Source of the DNA: Candidatus Omnitrophota bacterium
GTDB lineage: Bacteria > Omnitrophota > Gorgyraeia > Gygaellales > Profunditerraquicolaceae
Length of the DNA: 40,031 nt
Direction: 5' to 3'
NCBI GenBank assembly: GCA_028716705.1
Contig: JAQUPI010000011.1
Coordinates: forward strand, 1 to 40,031
Positions 8,911 through 17,014 of this stretch are shown here, piece after piece. The translations under genes and the position numbers were made by a program. A model generated the notes under the pieces. The model did not search any database. It was not told the DNA's origin and saw only the letters and a list, made by a program, of their open reading frames with translations. Within the stretch, counting starts at the first letter, position 1. Every line of letters starts with the position of its first letter.

Positions 8911-8951
8911 CCTTACAGCACTACAAGTAAGAAACTGCGCTTTTTGGTAAC
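8911..8951 (-). promoter_or_regulatory. Putative promoter block of the PII/amt operon
   Basis: GTTACC - 17 bases - ACTTGTA - 4 bases - TGTAAGG, the same boxes and spacing as before glnA (6001-6042). It lies six bases after the stop of the sigma-factor gene. The internal sequence AAAAGCGC next to the first box is also shared. Confidence 0.55.
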
Positions 8952-8956
8952 TTTTT

Positions 8957-9484
8957 TTAATCCATATCCAGGTGTTTTCTGCATTTCTGCCTTATGGTCT
9001 TCCGGAGTTTTACCACCGTTACGTGGGAAACCCCCAGCCGCAGGCCGATTTCGCGGGTAGTGAGTCCATCCAAACCCAGATGAAAGACTTCCTTTTCTCT
9101 GCTGGTAAGGCCGTTATTATTTATCTGCTCCAGAAGGAACTTCGTGTGGATATCGTCTAAAAGAGAATGCGGATCTTTTAAAAAGATAGAATCGCACAGC
9201 CCCGGATCTCCCTCATTCTCGTTGAAGACAATGTTATCCAGGCTAAACAAGACAGCCCGGGGCCTATGAGTACGTAGATAATTCTTTAGGTAAAAGTAAC
9301 AGCCTTGTAAAATGTAGCTGTCGGTCTTAGCCGATAATTTGCCTTCTGTATAATCCATCCAAAGATGCCCCATGGCTTCCTGGTATAGATCATCGGCGTC
9401 TAGGAATGTATAATAGCCGCCCAACCGGTAAGCTATTCCCTTTAGTTTAGGCGATATTCTCTTGGTCAGCTCCCTAAAACACAT
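8957..9484 (-). CDS. Small sigma-70 family (ECF-like) sigma factor
   Basis: A 175-residue protein with a sigma region 2 (about residues 8-75; LDADDLYQEAMGHLW is the core-binding/-10 part, and NYLRTHRP follows) and a region 4 helix-turn-helix (about 123-168; LTSREKEVFHLGL then TTREIGLRLGVSHVTVVKLR). Regions 1 and 3 are absent, as in ECF sigma factors. No anti-sigma gene is adjacent. It lies inside the nitrogen island, just before the PII/amt operon whose promoter block is shared with glnA, so it is a candidate reader of that block. Its own leader has a terminator-like hairpin. AGAGGT precedes the ATG. A LuxR-like regulator is less likely, given the region 2 match. Confidence 0.75.
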   Translation of the reverse strand: MCFRELTKRISPKLKGIAYRLGGYYTFLDADDLYQEAMGHLWMDYTEGKLSAKTDSYILQGCYFYLKNYLRTHRPRAVLFSLDNIVFNENEGDPGLCDSIFLKDPHSLLDDIHTKFLLEQINNNGLTSREKEVFHLGLDGLTTREIGLRLGVSHVTVVKLRKTIRQKCRKHLDMD

Positions 9485-9504
9485 TTTTTACCTCTTCAAC
9501 GACA

Positions 9505-9549
9505 AAGGCGCCCAAAACTCCTTCGTCGGAATCTCGGACGCCTTAGTCC
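9505..9549 (-). promoter_or_regulatory. Leader hairpins of the sigma-factor gene, ANTAR-like
   Basis: A hairpin GGAC/GTCC with loop TAAGGC (9536-9549; G4 kept, T instead of A1) overlaps the 5' arm of a longer stem AAGGCGTCC/GGGCGCCTT (9505-9544) with inner hairpin ATTCC/GGAGT. The following tract CTTTGTCGTT is a poor T-run, so termination may be weak. The arrangement matches the gdhA leader. Confidence 0.5.
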
Positions 9550-9573
9550 TTTATTGCCTTGAAACTTCTTTTT

Positions 9574-9744
9574 CTATTCGCTTTCGGTAACTTCTTCGCG
9601 TACTACCCGGATAACCTTCTTTGCCTTCGCCTGGATAAATGCCGGCCGGCTCGAAAATTCTTCGCATTGTAACACGGATAATCCGTTACTGAAGACGCAA
9701 TCGCTGCCTTCAACGCAAGTGCTGCATAAGCCTTTTTTATTCAT
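9574..9744 (-). CDS. Small Cys-rich protein beside the FMN glutamate synthase
   Basis: A 56-residue soluble protein with four cysteines near the N-terminus: CSTC (7, 10), C16 and C27, followed by EEF and a charged tail. The spacing suggests a zinc or iron-sulfur site. The upstream glutamate synthase has a similar N-terminal CSRC. It begins one base after the glutamate synthase stop, with GGGAGG four bases before the ATG at 9744, so the two are translationally linked. It may act as a small electron carrier or assembly partner of that enzyme (inference). The last codons contain GTTACCGAAAGCG, resembling the first promoter box of glnA and of the PII/amt operon. Confidence 0.75.
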   Translation of the reverse strand: MNKKGLCSTCVEGSDCVFSNGLSVLQCEEFSSRPAFIQAKAKKVIRVVREEVTESE

Positions 9745-9745
9745 A

Positions 9746-11392
9746 CTACCTCCCTGCCGCTGCCTTTGCCCCGCGGTGGTTACCATTACGGCTCTTGTTG
9801 CCGTTGCCGTTAAGGATCATCTCCGCTTCCTGGCGATAGGCATCCATTACATAGGGAATACCCGAGACCTGCGCCGCCTCTTCGGTCAAAGACATCAGAT
9901 CCCTGCGGGAGATCGAGGACACGCGGAAGTTCCTGCTGCCTGCCATTAACTGCTGCAGGCCCACTCTTATCTTTTGGGCAAAAGAATATATGCCCACAGC
10001 TCCTAACGGGATATCTTTCATATCCTTGCCGTATTTTTCCAACAGTTCTTCATAATAGACAAAGATCTCTTTTTCCGTAGAACCGTAAGCCGAGACAGTA
10101 GGCGGAAGATTCTTTTCCTTTAGCCAGTTGCCGATATTCTTCCCGACCATCCCGGGGATCATCAGTGCCCTTCCCATACAAACTGCTTTGACGTAAGGGG
10201 CTCCCATGGCGATGACTTTAAAGACATGGTCTTCGCTGGAGAACCCGCCGGCAATAGCGATATCCGGAAGACGGAACCCCTTTTTGACGAGTTTCTGGCA
10301 GAACTCATGGGTAAGCGCTTGCAGATAGAACGTAGGTATACCCCACTCCTCCATCATCCTCCAGGGGCTCATTCCGGTTCCTCCCGGCGCGCCGTCAATG
10401 GTAAGCAGATCTATCTTCGCCAGGGAAGAATATTTAAGGGCCATCGCCAATTCCCGCATGGAGTAAGCGCCGGTCTTCAGGGTGATGCGCTTAAAACCCA
10501 GATCTCTTAAACGCTTTATCTCCGCGAGAAAAGCCTCTTCGGAAACAAATCCAAGCCGGGAATGCCTTTCAAATTCCTTGATCGCTCCGTCTTTAAACGC
10601 CTTTTGATTGGCCTCAACAGAAGGGTCTGGCGTAACAATATATCCCCGCTTCTGTAATTCCAGCGCTCTTTCTAAGGTCTTTACCTTGATCTCTCCGCCG
10701 ATACATTTTGCGCCCTGGCCCCACTTCAGCTCTATCGTCTGTAAATTATGTTTTTTACGCACATATTCCGCGACTCCCAGGCGCGTATCTTCCACGTTCA
10801 TCTGCACGAGTATTTCGCCGTAGCCGTTGTGAAACCTCTTATAAACCTCGATACGCCGGTCCATCTCCGGAGAATTCTTGATCTTGCCTTTATTGTCCAA
10901 TTCCAGGCCGGGGTCGATCCCGCAAACGTTCTCTCCGCATACTAAGGTTACGCCCGAAATAGCCGCGCCTATGGCAAAATGCTCCCAGTTCTTCCTGGCG
11001 ATCTCGGTTGAGCCCAATGCGCCGGTAAAAATAGGCATCTTCATTTTTACCTTGCTGTCCCAACCATATTCCATTTCGGTATTAACATCCGGGAATTTGG
11101 TATTATCGGGGTCGCCTTGCGCGTCTCTGGGTAACCCCTTGGCGCCCAAAGCATATCCCTGAATATTTAAATGGGAATAATCCACGGGGTAATTTTTATC
11201 CGCTCCAGCAGTTATCTCTCCGAAAGGTCCGGGATAGATCACTTCCCTGCCGCGAAAAGTGGCTTTAAAGATATCGCAATTCCCTTTACAACCGTCTATA
11301 CAACGCGAGCAAATGCCTGAACCCGGGACCACGTTTTTGGAACGGTTAAACGTTCCCACCGCATCATTTGAATTCGGCCTTCCTAAATTCAT
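9746..11392 (-). CDS. FMN-dependent glutamate synthase, archaeal-type (GltB central-domain family)
   Basis: A 548-residue stand-alone FMN/synthase domain of glutamate synthase with no glutaminase domain, as in the archaeal-type GltB family. The N-terminus carries a cysteine cluster (CSRCIDGCKGNC) likely to bind an iron-sulfur cluster. The FMN barrel includes GGEIKVKTLERAL, TIDGAPGGTGMSPW, the strand IAIAGGFSSEDHV and MGRALMIPG. Start chosen at 11392 because AGGAGG lies nine bases upstream; an ATG 30 bases earlier lacks a ribosome site. It would use ammonia from a separate subunit or free ammonia with 2-oxoglutarate. It lies after the GAF-ANTAR gene and is coupled to the small Cys-rich protein. 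It is not redundant in domain content with the full GltB at 1-4020. Confidence 0.9.
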   Translation of the reverse strand: MNLGRPNSNDAVGTFNRSKNVVPGSGICSRCIDGCKGNCDIFKATFRGREVIYPGPFGEITAGADKNYPVDYSHLNIQGYALGAKGLPRDAQGDPDNTKFPDVNTEMEYGWDSKVKMKMPIFTGALGSTEIARKNWEHFAIGAAISGVTLVCGENVCGIDPGLELDNKGKIKNSPEMDRRIEVYKRFHNGYGEILVQMNVEDTRLGVAEYVRKKHNLQTIELKWGQGAKCIGGEIKVKTLERALELQKRGYIVTPDPSVEANQKAFKDGAIKEFERHSRLGFVSEEAFLAEIKRLRDLGFKRITLKTGAYSMRELAMALKYSSLAKIDLLTIDGAPGGTGMSPWRMMEEWGIPTFYLQALTHEFCQKLVKKGFRLPDIAIAGGFSSEDHVFKVIAMGAPYVKAVCMGRALMIPGMVGKNIGNWLKEKNLPPTVSAYGSTEKEIFVYYEELLEKYGKDMKDIPLGAVGIYSFAQKIRVGLQQLMAGSRNFRVSSISRRDLMSLTEEAAQVSGIPYVMDAYRQEAEMILNGNGNKSRNGNHRGAKAAAGR

Positions 11393-11429
11393 GCTGACTA
11401 CCCTCCTTTTTACTTTGCCCATCTTCTCT

Positions 11430-11448
11430 TTAATCCGATCCGGATTAA
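11430..11448. repeat. 19-bp inverted repeat before the FMN glutamate synthase
   Basis: Perfect 8-bp arms TTAATCCG/CGGATTAA around a 3-base centre, between the GAF-ANTAR stop and the synthase start. No T-run follows, so it is more like an operator or a simple RNA hairpin than a terminator. Confidence 0.5.
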
Positions 11449-11481
11449 CGCGAAGAACTTTCTCCGCCTGATGAGCATGAG

Positions 11482-12195
11482 CTACCTAGCTCCTGTTAAG
11501 TGTCTCATATCCGCCGCCAGGATAATCGCCTCCGCGACTTCGCGCATGGTCTTGCGGTTATCCATACTGTATTTACGAAGTTTTAAATAAGCCTGCTCTT
11601 CGGTTAATGTTTCATCCCGCATCAAGATCCCCTTGGCCCGCTCTATTCTCTTTCGGGTTTCCAATTCTTCCTGGATGACTTTGCTCTTAACCATTAATTC
11701 CGTGTTTTCGATCGCTACCGCCGCCTGGTTAGCGATAGTAGTGAGGACATCGGTCTCCGTTTCGCTAAAATCGTGCGGCCTGGAAGTATAACAGTTAATT
11801 ACCCCGATAACCCTGCCCTTAACCGCCATAGGCACGGATAACAGCGAGCTTAAGCCTTCTTTCTTGGCAATGTCTTTATATTTATATTCTTTTTCTTTAT
11901 TCACGTCCTTTACCGCGATGGGTTTGTTCTCCTTTGCCGCCTTCCCGGCAATGCCTTCCCCGATCTTCAGGGGAGGTTTTTTGTTGTAAGCCTCACTGAT
12001 ACTCTGCGTGGCCCTGACTACCAGAAGACCGCTTTTTTCATCTATCAGCATTAAAGAGCATATATTCGAACCTAATAATTCCGCCGTAACGGTGACAATG
12101 AGCCGCAATATATCCTCTAAATACAGATCGGAGGTAATGGCCTTGCTGATCCTGGATAATGCTTTTATCTGGTCACCGAATGTCATATTTGTCAT
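11482..12195 (-). CDS. GAF-ANTAR RNA-binding antiterminator
   Basis: A 237-residue one-component regulator: a GAF sensor domain (about 12-165, with LRLIVTVTAELLGSNICSLM and VPMAVKGRVIGVINCYTS), a short helical linker (about 160-176), and an ANTAR domain (about 177-230; ETRKRIERAKGILM, then EEQAYLKLRKYSMDNRKTMREVAEAI). ANTAR domains bind paired six-base-loop hairpins and prevent termination, as in NasR, AmiR and EutV. Hairpins of that kind occur before glnA, gdhA and this gene. The start is placed at ATG 12195 behind AGGGA; a TTG at 12243 would place 16 codons across the third leader terminator and is rejected. The GAF ligand is not evident. It shares most of its sequence pattern with the second copy at 26983-27702. 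Confidence 0.92.
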   Translation of the reverse strand: MTNMTFGDQIKALSRISKAITSDLYLEDILRLIVTVTAELLGSNICSLMLIDEKSGLLVVRATQSISEAYNKKPPLKIGEGIAGKAAKENKPIAVKDVNKEKEYKYKDIAKKEGLSSLLSVPMAVKGRVIGVINCYTSRPHDFSETETDVLTTIANQAAVAIENTELMVKSKVIQEELETRKRIERAKGILMRDETLTEEQAYLKLRKYSMDNRKTMREVAEAIILAADMRHLTGAR

Positions 12196-12204
12196 TTCCC
12201 TAAC

Positions 12205-12259
12205 AAAAAAAACGTCCTCTTGCTCCTTTTCTATAAGGAACAATCGAACGCCATTGTTC
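12205..12259 (-). promoter_or_regulatory. Third ANTAR module of the GAF-ANTAR leader (P2c + terminator T3)
   Basis: P2c (12246-12259) is GAAC/GTTC with loop AATGGC (A1, G4), the same stem as glnA P2. Its 3' arm is the start of terminator T3 (12205-12250): CGTTC/GGACG outer stem, TTGTTCCTT/AAGGAGCAA inner stem, loop ATAGAA (also A1, G4), then eight T. The T-run ends nine bases before the chosen start codon. Confidence 0.75.
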
Positions 12260-12266
12260 TCGGCAT

Positions 12267-12319
12267 AAAAAAACGCCCTCTTTAAAGCGGATTCTTGCTT
12301 TAAAAGGACGCCTTTATCC
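12267..12319 (-). promoter_or_regulatory. Second ANTAR module of the GAF-ANTAR leader (P2b + terminator T2)
   Basis: P2b (12306-12319) is GGAT/GTCC with loop AAAGGC (A1, G4). It overlaps terminator T2 (12267-12311), whose 13-14 bp stem ends in TTTAAAGC/GCTTTAAA and is followed by seven T. A hairpin with a five-base loop (12323-12339, ATTTCG/CGAAAT) lies where a first hairpin would be expected but lacks the loop signature. Confidence 0.72.
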
Positions 12320-12351
12320 GGGATTTCGCACGCCGAAATTTACACTGCCAG

Positions 12352-12418
12352 AAAAACAAAAAAGCGTTCCTTAAAGAACGCTTCTTTGCTTCCTTGAAAC
12401 ACGAACCTTGTGTTTCAA
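12352..12418 (-). promoter_or_regulatory. First ANTAR module of the GAF-ANTAR leader (P1a, P2a, terminator T1)
   Basis: P1a (12394-12418) is a 9-bp stem TTGAAACAC/GTGTTTCAA with a seven-base loop AAGGTTC. P2a (12374-12395) is AAGGAAGC/GCGTTCTT with one A-G mismatch and loop AAAGAA (A1, G4). P2a overlaps the 5' arm of terminator T1 (12352-12383): AAGCGTTC/GAACGCTT then TTTTTTG. This is the first of three modules in series. Confidence 0.78.
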
Positions 12419-12422
12419 ATAA

Positions 12423-12450
12423 AGTATAACGTTAAATCAATTTTTGTCAA
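12423..12450 (-). promoter_or_regulatory. Sigma-70 promoter of the GAF-ANTAR gene
   Basis: Minus strand TTGACA (12445-12450), 16 bases, TATACT (12423-12428). Transcription should begin near 12416, exactly at hairpin P1a. Confidence 0.85.
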
Positions 12451-12460
12451 GTTTTTTTAT

Positions 12461-13837
<1,377 letters not shown>

Positions 13838-13860
13838 CTAAAATACAGGCAACATCCGTG

Positions 13861-13906
13861 AAAATAAAAATAGCGCCCCCCCCTAAGGAGGACGCCTTTG
13901 TCTCTC
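13861..13906 (-). promoter_or_regulatory. gdhA leader ANTAR-type hairpin and attenuator
   Basis: P2 (13891-13902, extended to 13888-13906 with one bulged A) is GAC/GTC with loop AAAGGC (A1, G4), identical in loop and following GTCC to the second module of the GAF-ANTAR leader. It overlaps a terminator whose stem is GCGTCCTCC/GGGGGGGCGC, followed by TATTTTTATTTT (13861-13895). The promoter leaves no room for an upstream P1 hairpin. Confidence 0.75.
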
Positions 13907-13918
13907 TATTATTGAACA

Positions 13919-13946
13919 ATTATAGCATTCAAACAAAAGTTGTCAA
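13919..13946 (-). promoter_or_regulatory. Sigma-70 promoter of gdhA
   Basis: Minus strand TTGACA (13941-13946), 16 bases ending in TGC, TATAAT (13919-13924): perfect consensus hexamers. The start point should be near 13912. Confidence 0.88.
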
Positions 13947-14054
13947 GGGTTTATCTGTAGCATGCCTTTAAACGCTTGTAGGTGCCTTCACTTGATTTTA
14001 ATCGAAAAAGGTGCTAATTTTTAAGTAGAGGCGGTTGTGATGGAGGTGGTTGTG

Positions 14055-14339
14055 ATGGTAAAAAAGATACGGTTTTCAGTTTTGCTGATTTTATTCAGCG
14101 CGCTCTTAAGCGGGTCGTTATCCGCGGAGTCTCATTCCATCAGGATATCGTGCACCATTCCCCAGGCGGCCGGGGTTAATACCCCTATAATAAGCGAGGG
14201 CAATGCCGCCGGCATTAAAAACGCTGATTCACAAAACGGCAAAGGCGCTCCGATAGTCTTCGAGAAAGAAAAGAAAGAAACCAGGCAGGTTGAAGGGGCA
14301 GAACAGGAAATAGCGGTTAGGACGGTTTACGGCCGTTAA
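14055..14339 (+). CDS. Small secreted protein, SCTIP-type
   Basis: The only clear plus-strand gene. The 94-residue product has a signal peptide (MVKKIRFSVLLILFSALLSG, cleavage near LSA-ESH), then IRISCTIPQAAGVNTP and a charged, low-complexity tail. The family is not one I can name; its RISCTIP segment with a single Cys looks like those of small secreted proteins coded near fimbria-like clusters. GGAGGT lies eight bases before the ATG at 14055. It converges on the 889-residue outer-membrane gene with only five bases between them, which supports a link with the fibre cluster but does not prove it. Confidence 0.6.
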   Translation: MVKKIRFSVLLILFSALLSGSLSAESHSIRISCTIPQAAGVNTPIISEGNAAGIKNADSQNGKGAPIVFEKEKKETRQVEGAEQEIAVRTVYGR

Positions 14340-14344
14340 GAGGA

Positions 14345-17014
14345 TTATTCATTTTTCTTTAAAGGAATATTATAAACATAACTGACACCCTCATTGAGGG
14401 TGATTTTTTTTGTTATTGCCGCCTTCGGCAGATAATATACAGGAAGGCTGTTTAGATCCAAGCTAAGGATGTGCTTCCCTGTTTTAACGCTTGAAAATGA
14501 ATACCGGCCGTTTTTATCCGTTACCTTGGCGGTATTATCCTCCAGTTTCATTACCACACCCCTGACGCCAAGTTCGCCTTTGTCGTACACGCCGTTTTCG
14601 TTTTTGTCTTCAAATATAAAACCGTAGATTTCCGAGCGCGAACTTATCCCGAAATTAAGCCTGATTGTCTCTTTATGTCTTATGGCTGCTCCCTGCGATG
14701 CCGGGACGGTAAGCATAAATCCTGGCGGGATAGTTGAGGTATCCAAACTTATAAACGCCTGGCGGCCGCGCACCCCCTTGAATTTATAATATCCGAAAAT
14801 GTCCGTTAAGACGGACTTTTGCCTGCCTAGCCATATCCTGATCCGTTCCACAGGCGCTTCATTCTTTTGCATGATCCCGTCGGAATTGTAATCCTTGAAA
14901 ACGAACCCGTCGATATCGCCGGCAGGCTGCCAGGAGAGTCCGGTATCCCAAATATAGCGCAAGCCGCTGTTTATCGTCGCTTCAAGGCGTTCCAACCCCC
15001 GGGGGTTATCCGCCCAAACATTGCGCAAACGGCATGAGGCATACCTTTCCATATCCGCAGCCGGCCGGTATGATAATTCAGAATAACCCTCGATGTAATC
15101 CTCTCCGGAAAAAAAGCTTACATTGGATAAGGTGTCCTCTTCGTTGCGGTAAGTAAAACGCACCACTCCGGAAAACGGGCTTTTTCCCAACCGGCCGGAT
15201 AGATCAAGCCCGGTCTCCGTAGCGCTCGGCCGGGAACGGTCGCCCGTCAGGCTCTCAGTCAGCCAATTCATATCCCTGTTAAGGTAATAATATAAATAAC
15301 GGGAAAAATTCAGCCTCAGCCCGGCATATATCCGGTCATTTAAGTAATCCGAAGCGTGCGAAGAATAATTGGAGTACTCTCGGTGATAGTAATCGGAATA
15401 AATATTTAAGTCTTTTATCAATCTAAATGTCTTCACGGCCCCGATATTGTAATTCTGGTAACGGTATTGAGAAAGTTTTCCGAGATCATTCTGAAGGGTA
15501 TAATTCATCCTTAAAGAGGTCTTGGGGTCTAACACATAATTCAGTCCGAGGTCAGCGTCTTCGTTAAGCCTTTGAGGGTTATCCTGTGCCGGATATAGCC
15601 GGTCGCGATAAACGTCGAAGGTTCCCCTTAGAATCAGTTTATCCAGGGGTTCATAATTTAAATCAAAAAGTCCGCCCAGCTCCCCCTGCCTGGACGCGCT
15701 TCCGGTGGAACTGGTAAAATCCTTATTTAAATCCCTGAATTCCGACCCCAGGGTGAATTTCGGCGCAGAAAACCGCGCCTTTAAAAGATTGGCGAATGCC
15801 TCGGAATTGCCCGCGTTTTCAACCCCGAATTTCCATTTGCCGAGATCGAATCTGCCCCTGGAATCGTATCCTATATCATTAAGGTTTCCCGGACGGTCTT
15901 TTCCGAATCCGTGCATAAGCGTAACATCGTACACCTGCTTTTTCCCGGGCTGATATTGCAGGTTAAACCCATCTAAATATGAATCTCTCCTGCGGTTGAT
16001 GTCTGGAGAAAGGGTGCCGAATCCGGACCAATTCTCTCGCCCGGCGAAGACCGTGTAATTCAGTTTGTCATGCATCGCCGCGGATGAAAGCATCCCTCCC
16101 CTTAAGCCGATACCGGGGAATATAAGGCTGGAAAAATCCGGAGGAAAGTCAAAGAAGTCGAATCCGCGCAAGTTAAACCCCTCAAGATCCCCTATCCTGC
16201 CGTGTGTCAGGCCTATCGTGTAATGCCCAAGGGAATCTTGTCCGTCAAAGCGGTTCGCGGTCAGCGCGGAATCCAGTTCACCGTAGGGCGTTTCTCCTTC
16301 AAGGCCGAAATTTTGTATGAAAAAATAGCTTGTGCGCGAAAGGCCGTCTACATTATTGCCCCTTTCGTAGGTCGCCCAGTCCATCGCGTAATTAAGCCTG
16401 AAATTCCTCTCTTTTTCCTCTTCTGAGCGCATTCTTTCTTCAAGCGTTTCAATGTCCAGCCGGGGAAAAGAAGTAAAAAAGTCTAACGTCCGGCGTCCTT
16501 GGTCATCCCATACCTGCAGATAAGTGTAGCCGACCTCTTTTCCGGTCACCAAAAGTTCGTCCGCTCCTTTTTTCTCCACCAGCAGAATGGCGGGATTTGT
16601 AACCAAAAACCTCTTGAAGTTCTTTCCGGATATTATTACGCTCTTATTTTGTTCGATTTTAACCGCCTCCAGCGGCATACTGGAACCGGATACTTTCAGG
16701 GCAGGCTCAGGCGATACAGCTTTTTCCTCAGTAACTTGCGGGAAAATCCGTTTATCTTTCCCGGGTAGCTCTTTATTCTCCGGCGCCGTTTCCAAATGCT
16801 CTATTCTTTTGACATATTCCACGGCGGTTGAATAGTAAGGGGCGATAAGTAAGGCTTTTTTAAATTCATCAAGCGCTTCCCCGTATTTTCCTTTTTGATA
16901 GAGCTGAATGCCTGTGGAACAAAAATGTTCCGGTATCATCTCAAACGCGAAAAGGCGAAAGGGCTGGGCGCCCAACAAGGTCATGATCGACAGGATTAAA
17001 AATGCTTTTTTCAT
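14345..17014 (-). CDS. Usher-like outer-membrane barrel with SdrD-like B domains
   Basis: An 889-residue exported protein. In order: signal peptide (about 1-23), TPR-like region (about 28-70, YQKGKYGEALDEFKKALLIAP), a secretin N-terminal/BON-like domain (about 105-190, KSVIISGKNFKRFLV), a long beta-rich barrel (about 195-690), then two SdrD-type B domains near 695-780 (DGFVFKDYNSDGIMQKNE) and 795-885 (YGFIFEDKNENGVYDKGE) with Asp/Asn-rich calcium-type loops. It directly follows the chaperone gene (stop and start adjacent) and the subunit gene, so it probably exports or anchors the fibre. It is not a classical FimD usher: that family lacks the TPR, secretin-N and SdrD parts. Confidence 0.7.
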   Translation of the reverse strand: MKKAFLILSIMTLLGAQPFRLFAFEMIPEHFCSTGIQLYQKGKYGEALDEFKKALLIAPYYSTAVEYVKRIEHLETAPENKELPGKDKRIFPQVTEEKAVSPEPALKVSGSSMPLEAVKIEQNKSVIISGKNFKRFLVTNPAILLVEKKGADELLVTGKEVGYTYLQVWDDQGRRTLDFFTSFPRLDIETLEERMRSEEEKERNFRLNYAMDWATYERGNNVDGLSRTSYFFIQNFGLEGETPYGELDSALTANRFDGQDSLGHYTIGLTHGRIGDLEGFNLRGFDFFDFPPDFSSLIFPGIGLRGGMLSSAAMHDKLNYTVFAGRENWSGFGTLSPDINRRRDSYLDGFNLQYQPGKKQVYDVTLMHGFGKDRPGNLNDIGYDSRGRFDLGKWKFGVENAGNSEAFANLLKARFSAPKFTLGSEFRDLNKDFTSSTGSASRQGELGGLFDLNYEPLDKLILRGTFDVYRDRLYPAQDNPQRLNEDADLGLNYVLDPKTSLRMNYTLQNDLGKLSQYRYQNYNIGAVKTFRLIKDLNIYSDYYHREYSNYSSHASDYLNDRIYAGLRLNFSRYLYYYLNRDMNWLTESLTGDRSRPSATETGLDLSGRLGKSPFSGVVRFTYRNEEDTLSNVSFFSGEDYIEGYSELSYRPAADMERYASCRLRNVWADNPRGLERLEATINSGLRYIWDTGLSWQPAGDIDGFVFKDYNSDGIMQKNEAPVERIRIWLGRQKSVLTDIFGYYKFKGVRGRQAFISLDTSTIPPGFMLTVPASQGAAIRHKETIRLNFGISSRSEIYGFIFEDKNENGVYDKGELGVRGVVMKLEDNTAKVTDKNGRYSFSSVKTGKHILSLDLNSLPVYYLPKAAITKKITLNEGVSYVYNIPLKKNE

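Noticed and set aside
12196-12243. TTG start giving 16 extra residues to the GAF-ANTAR protein
   Set aside because: Those codons span the third leader terminator and its T-run, and no ribosome site precedes the TTG. The ATG at 12195 has AGGGA upstream.
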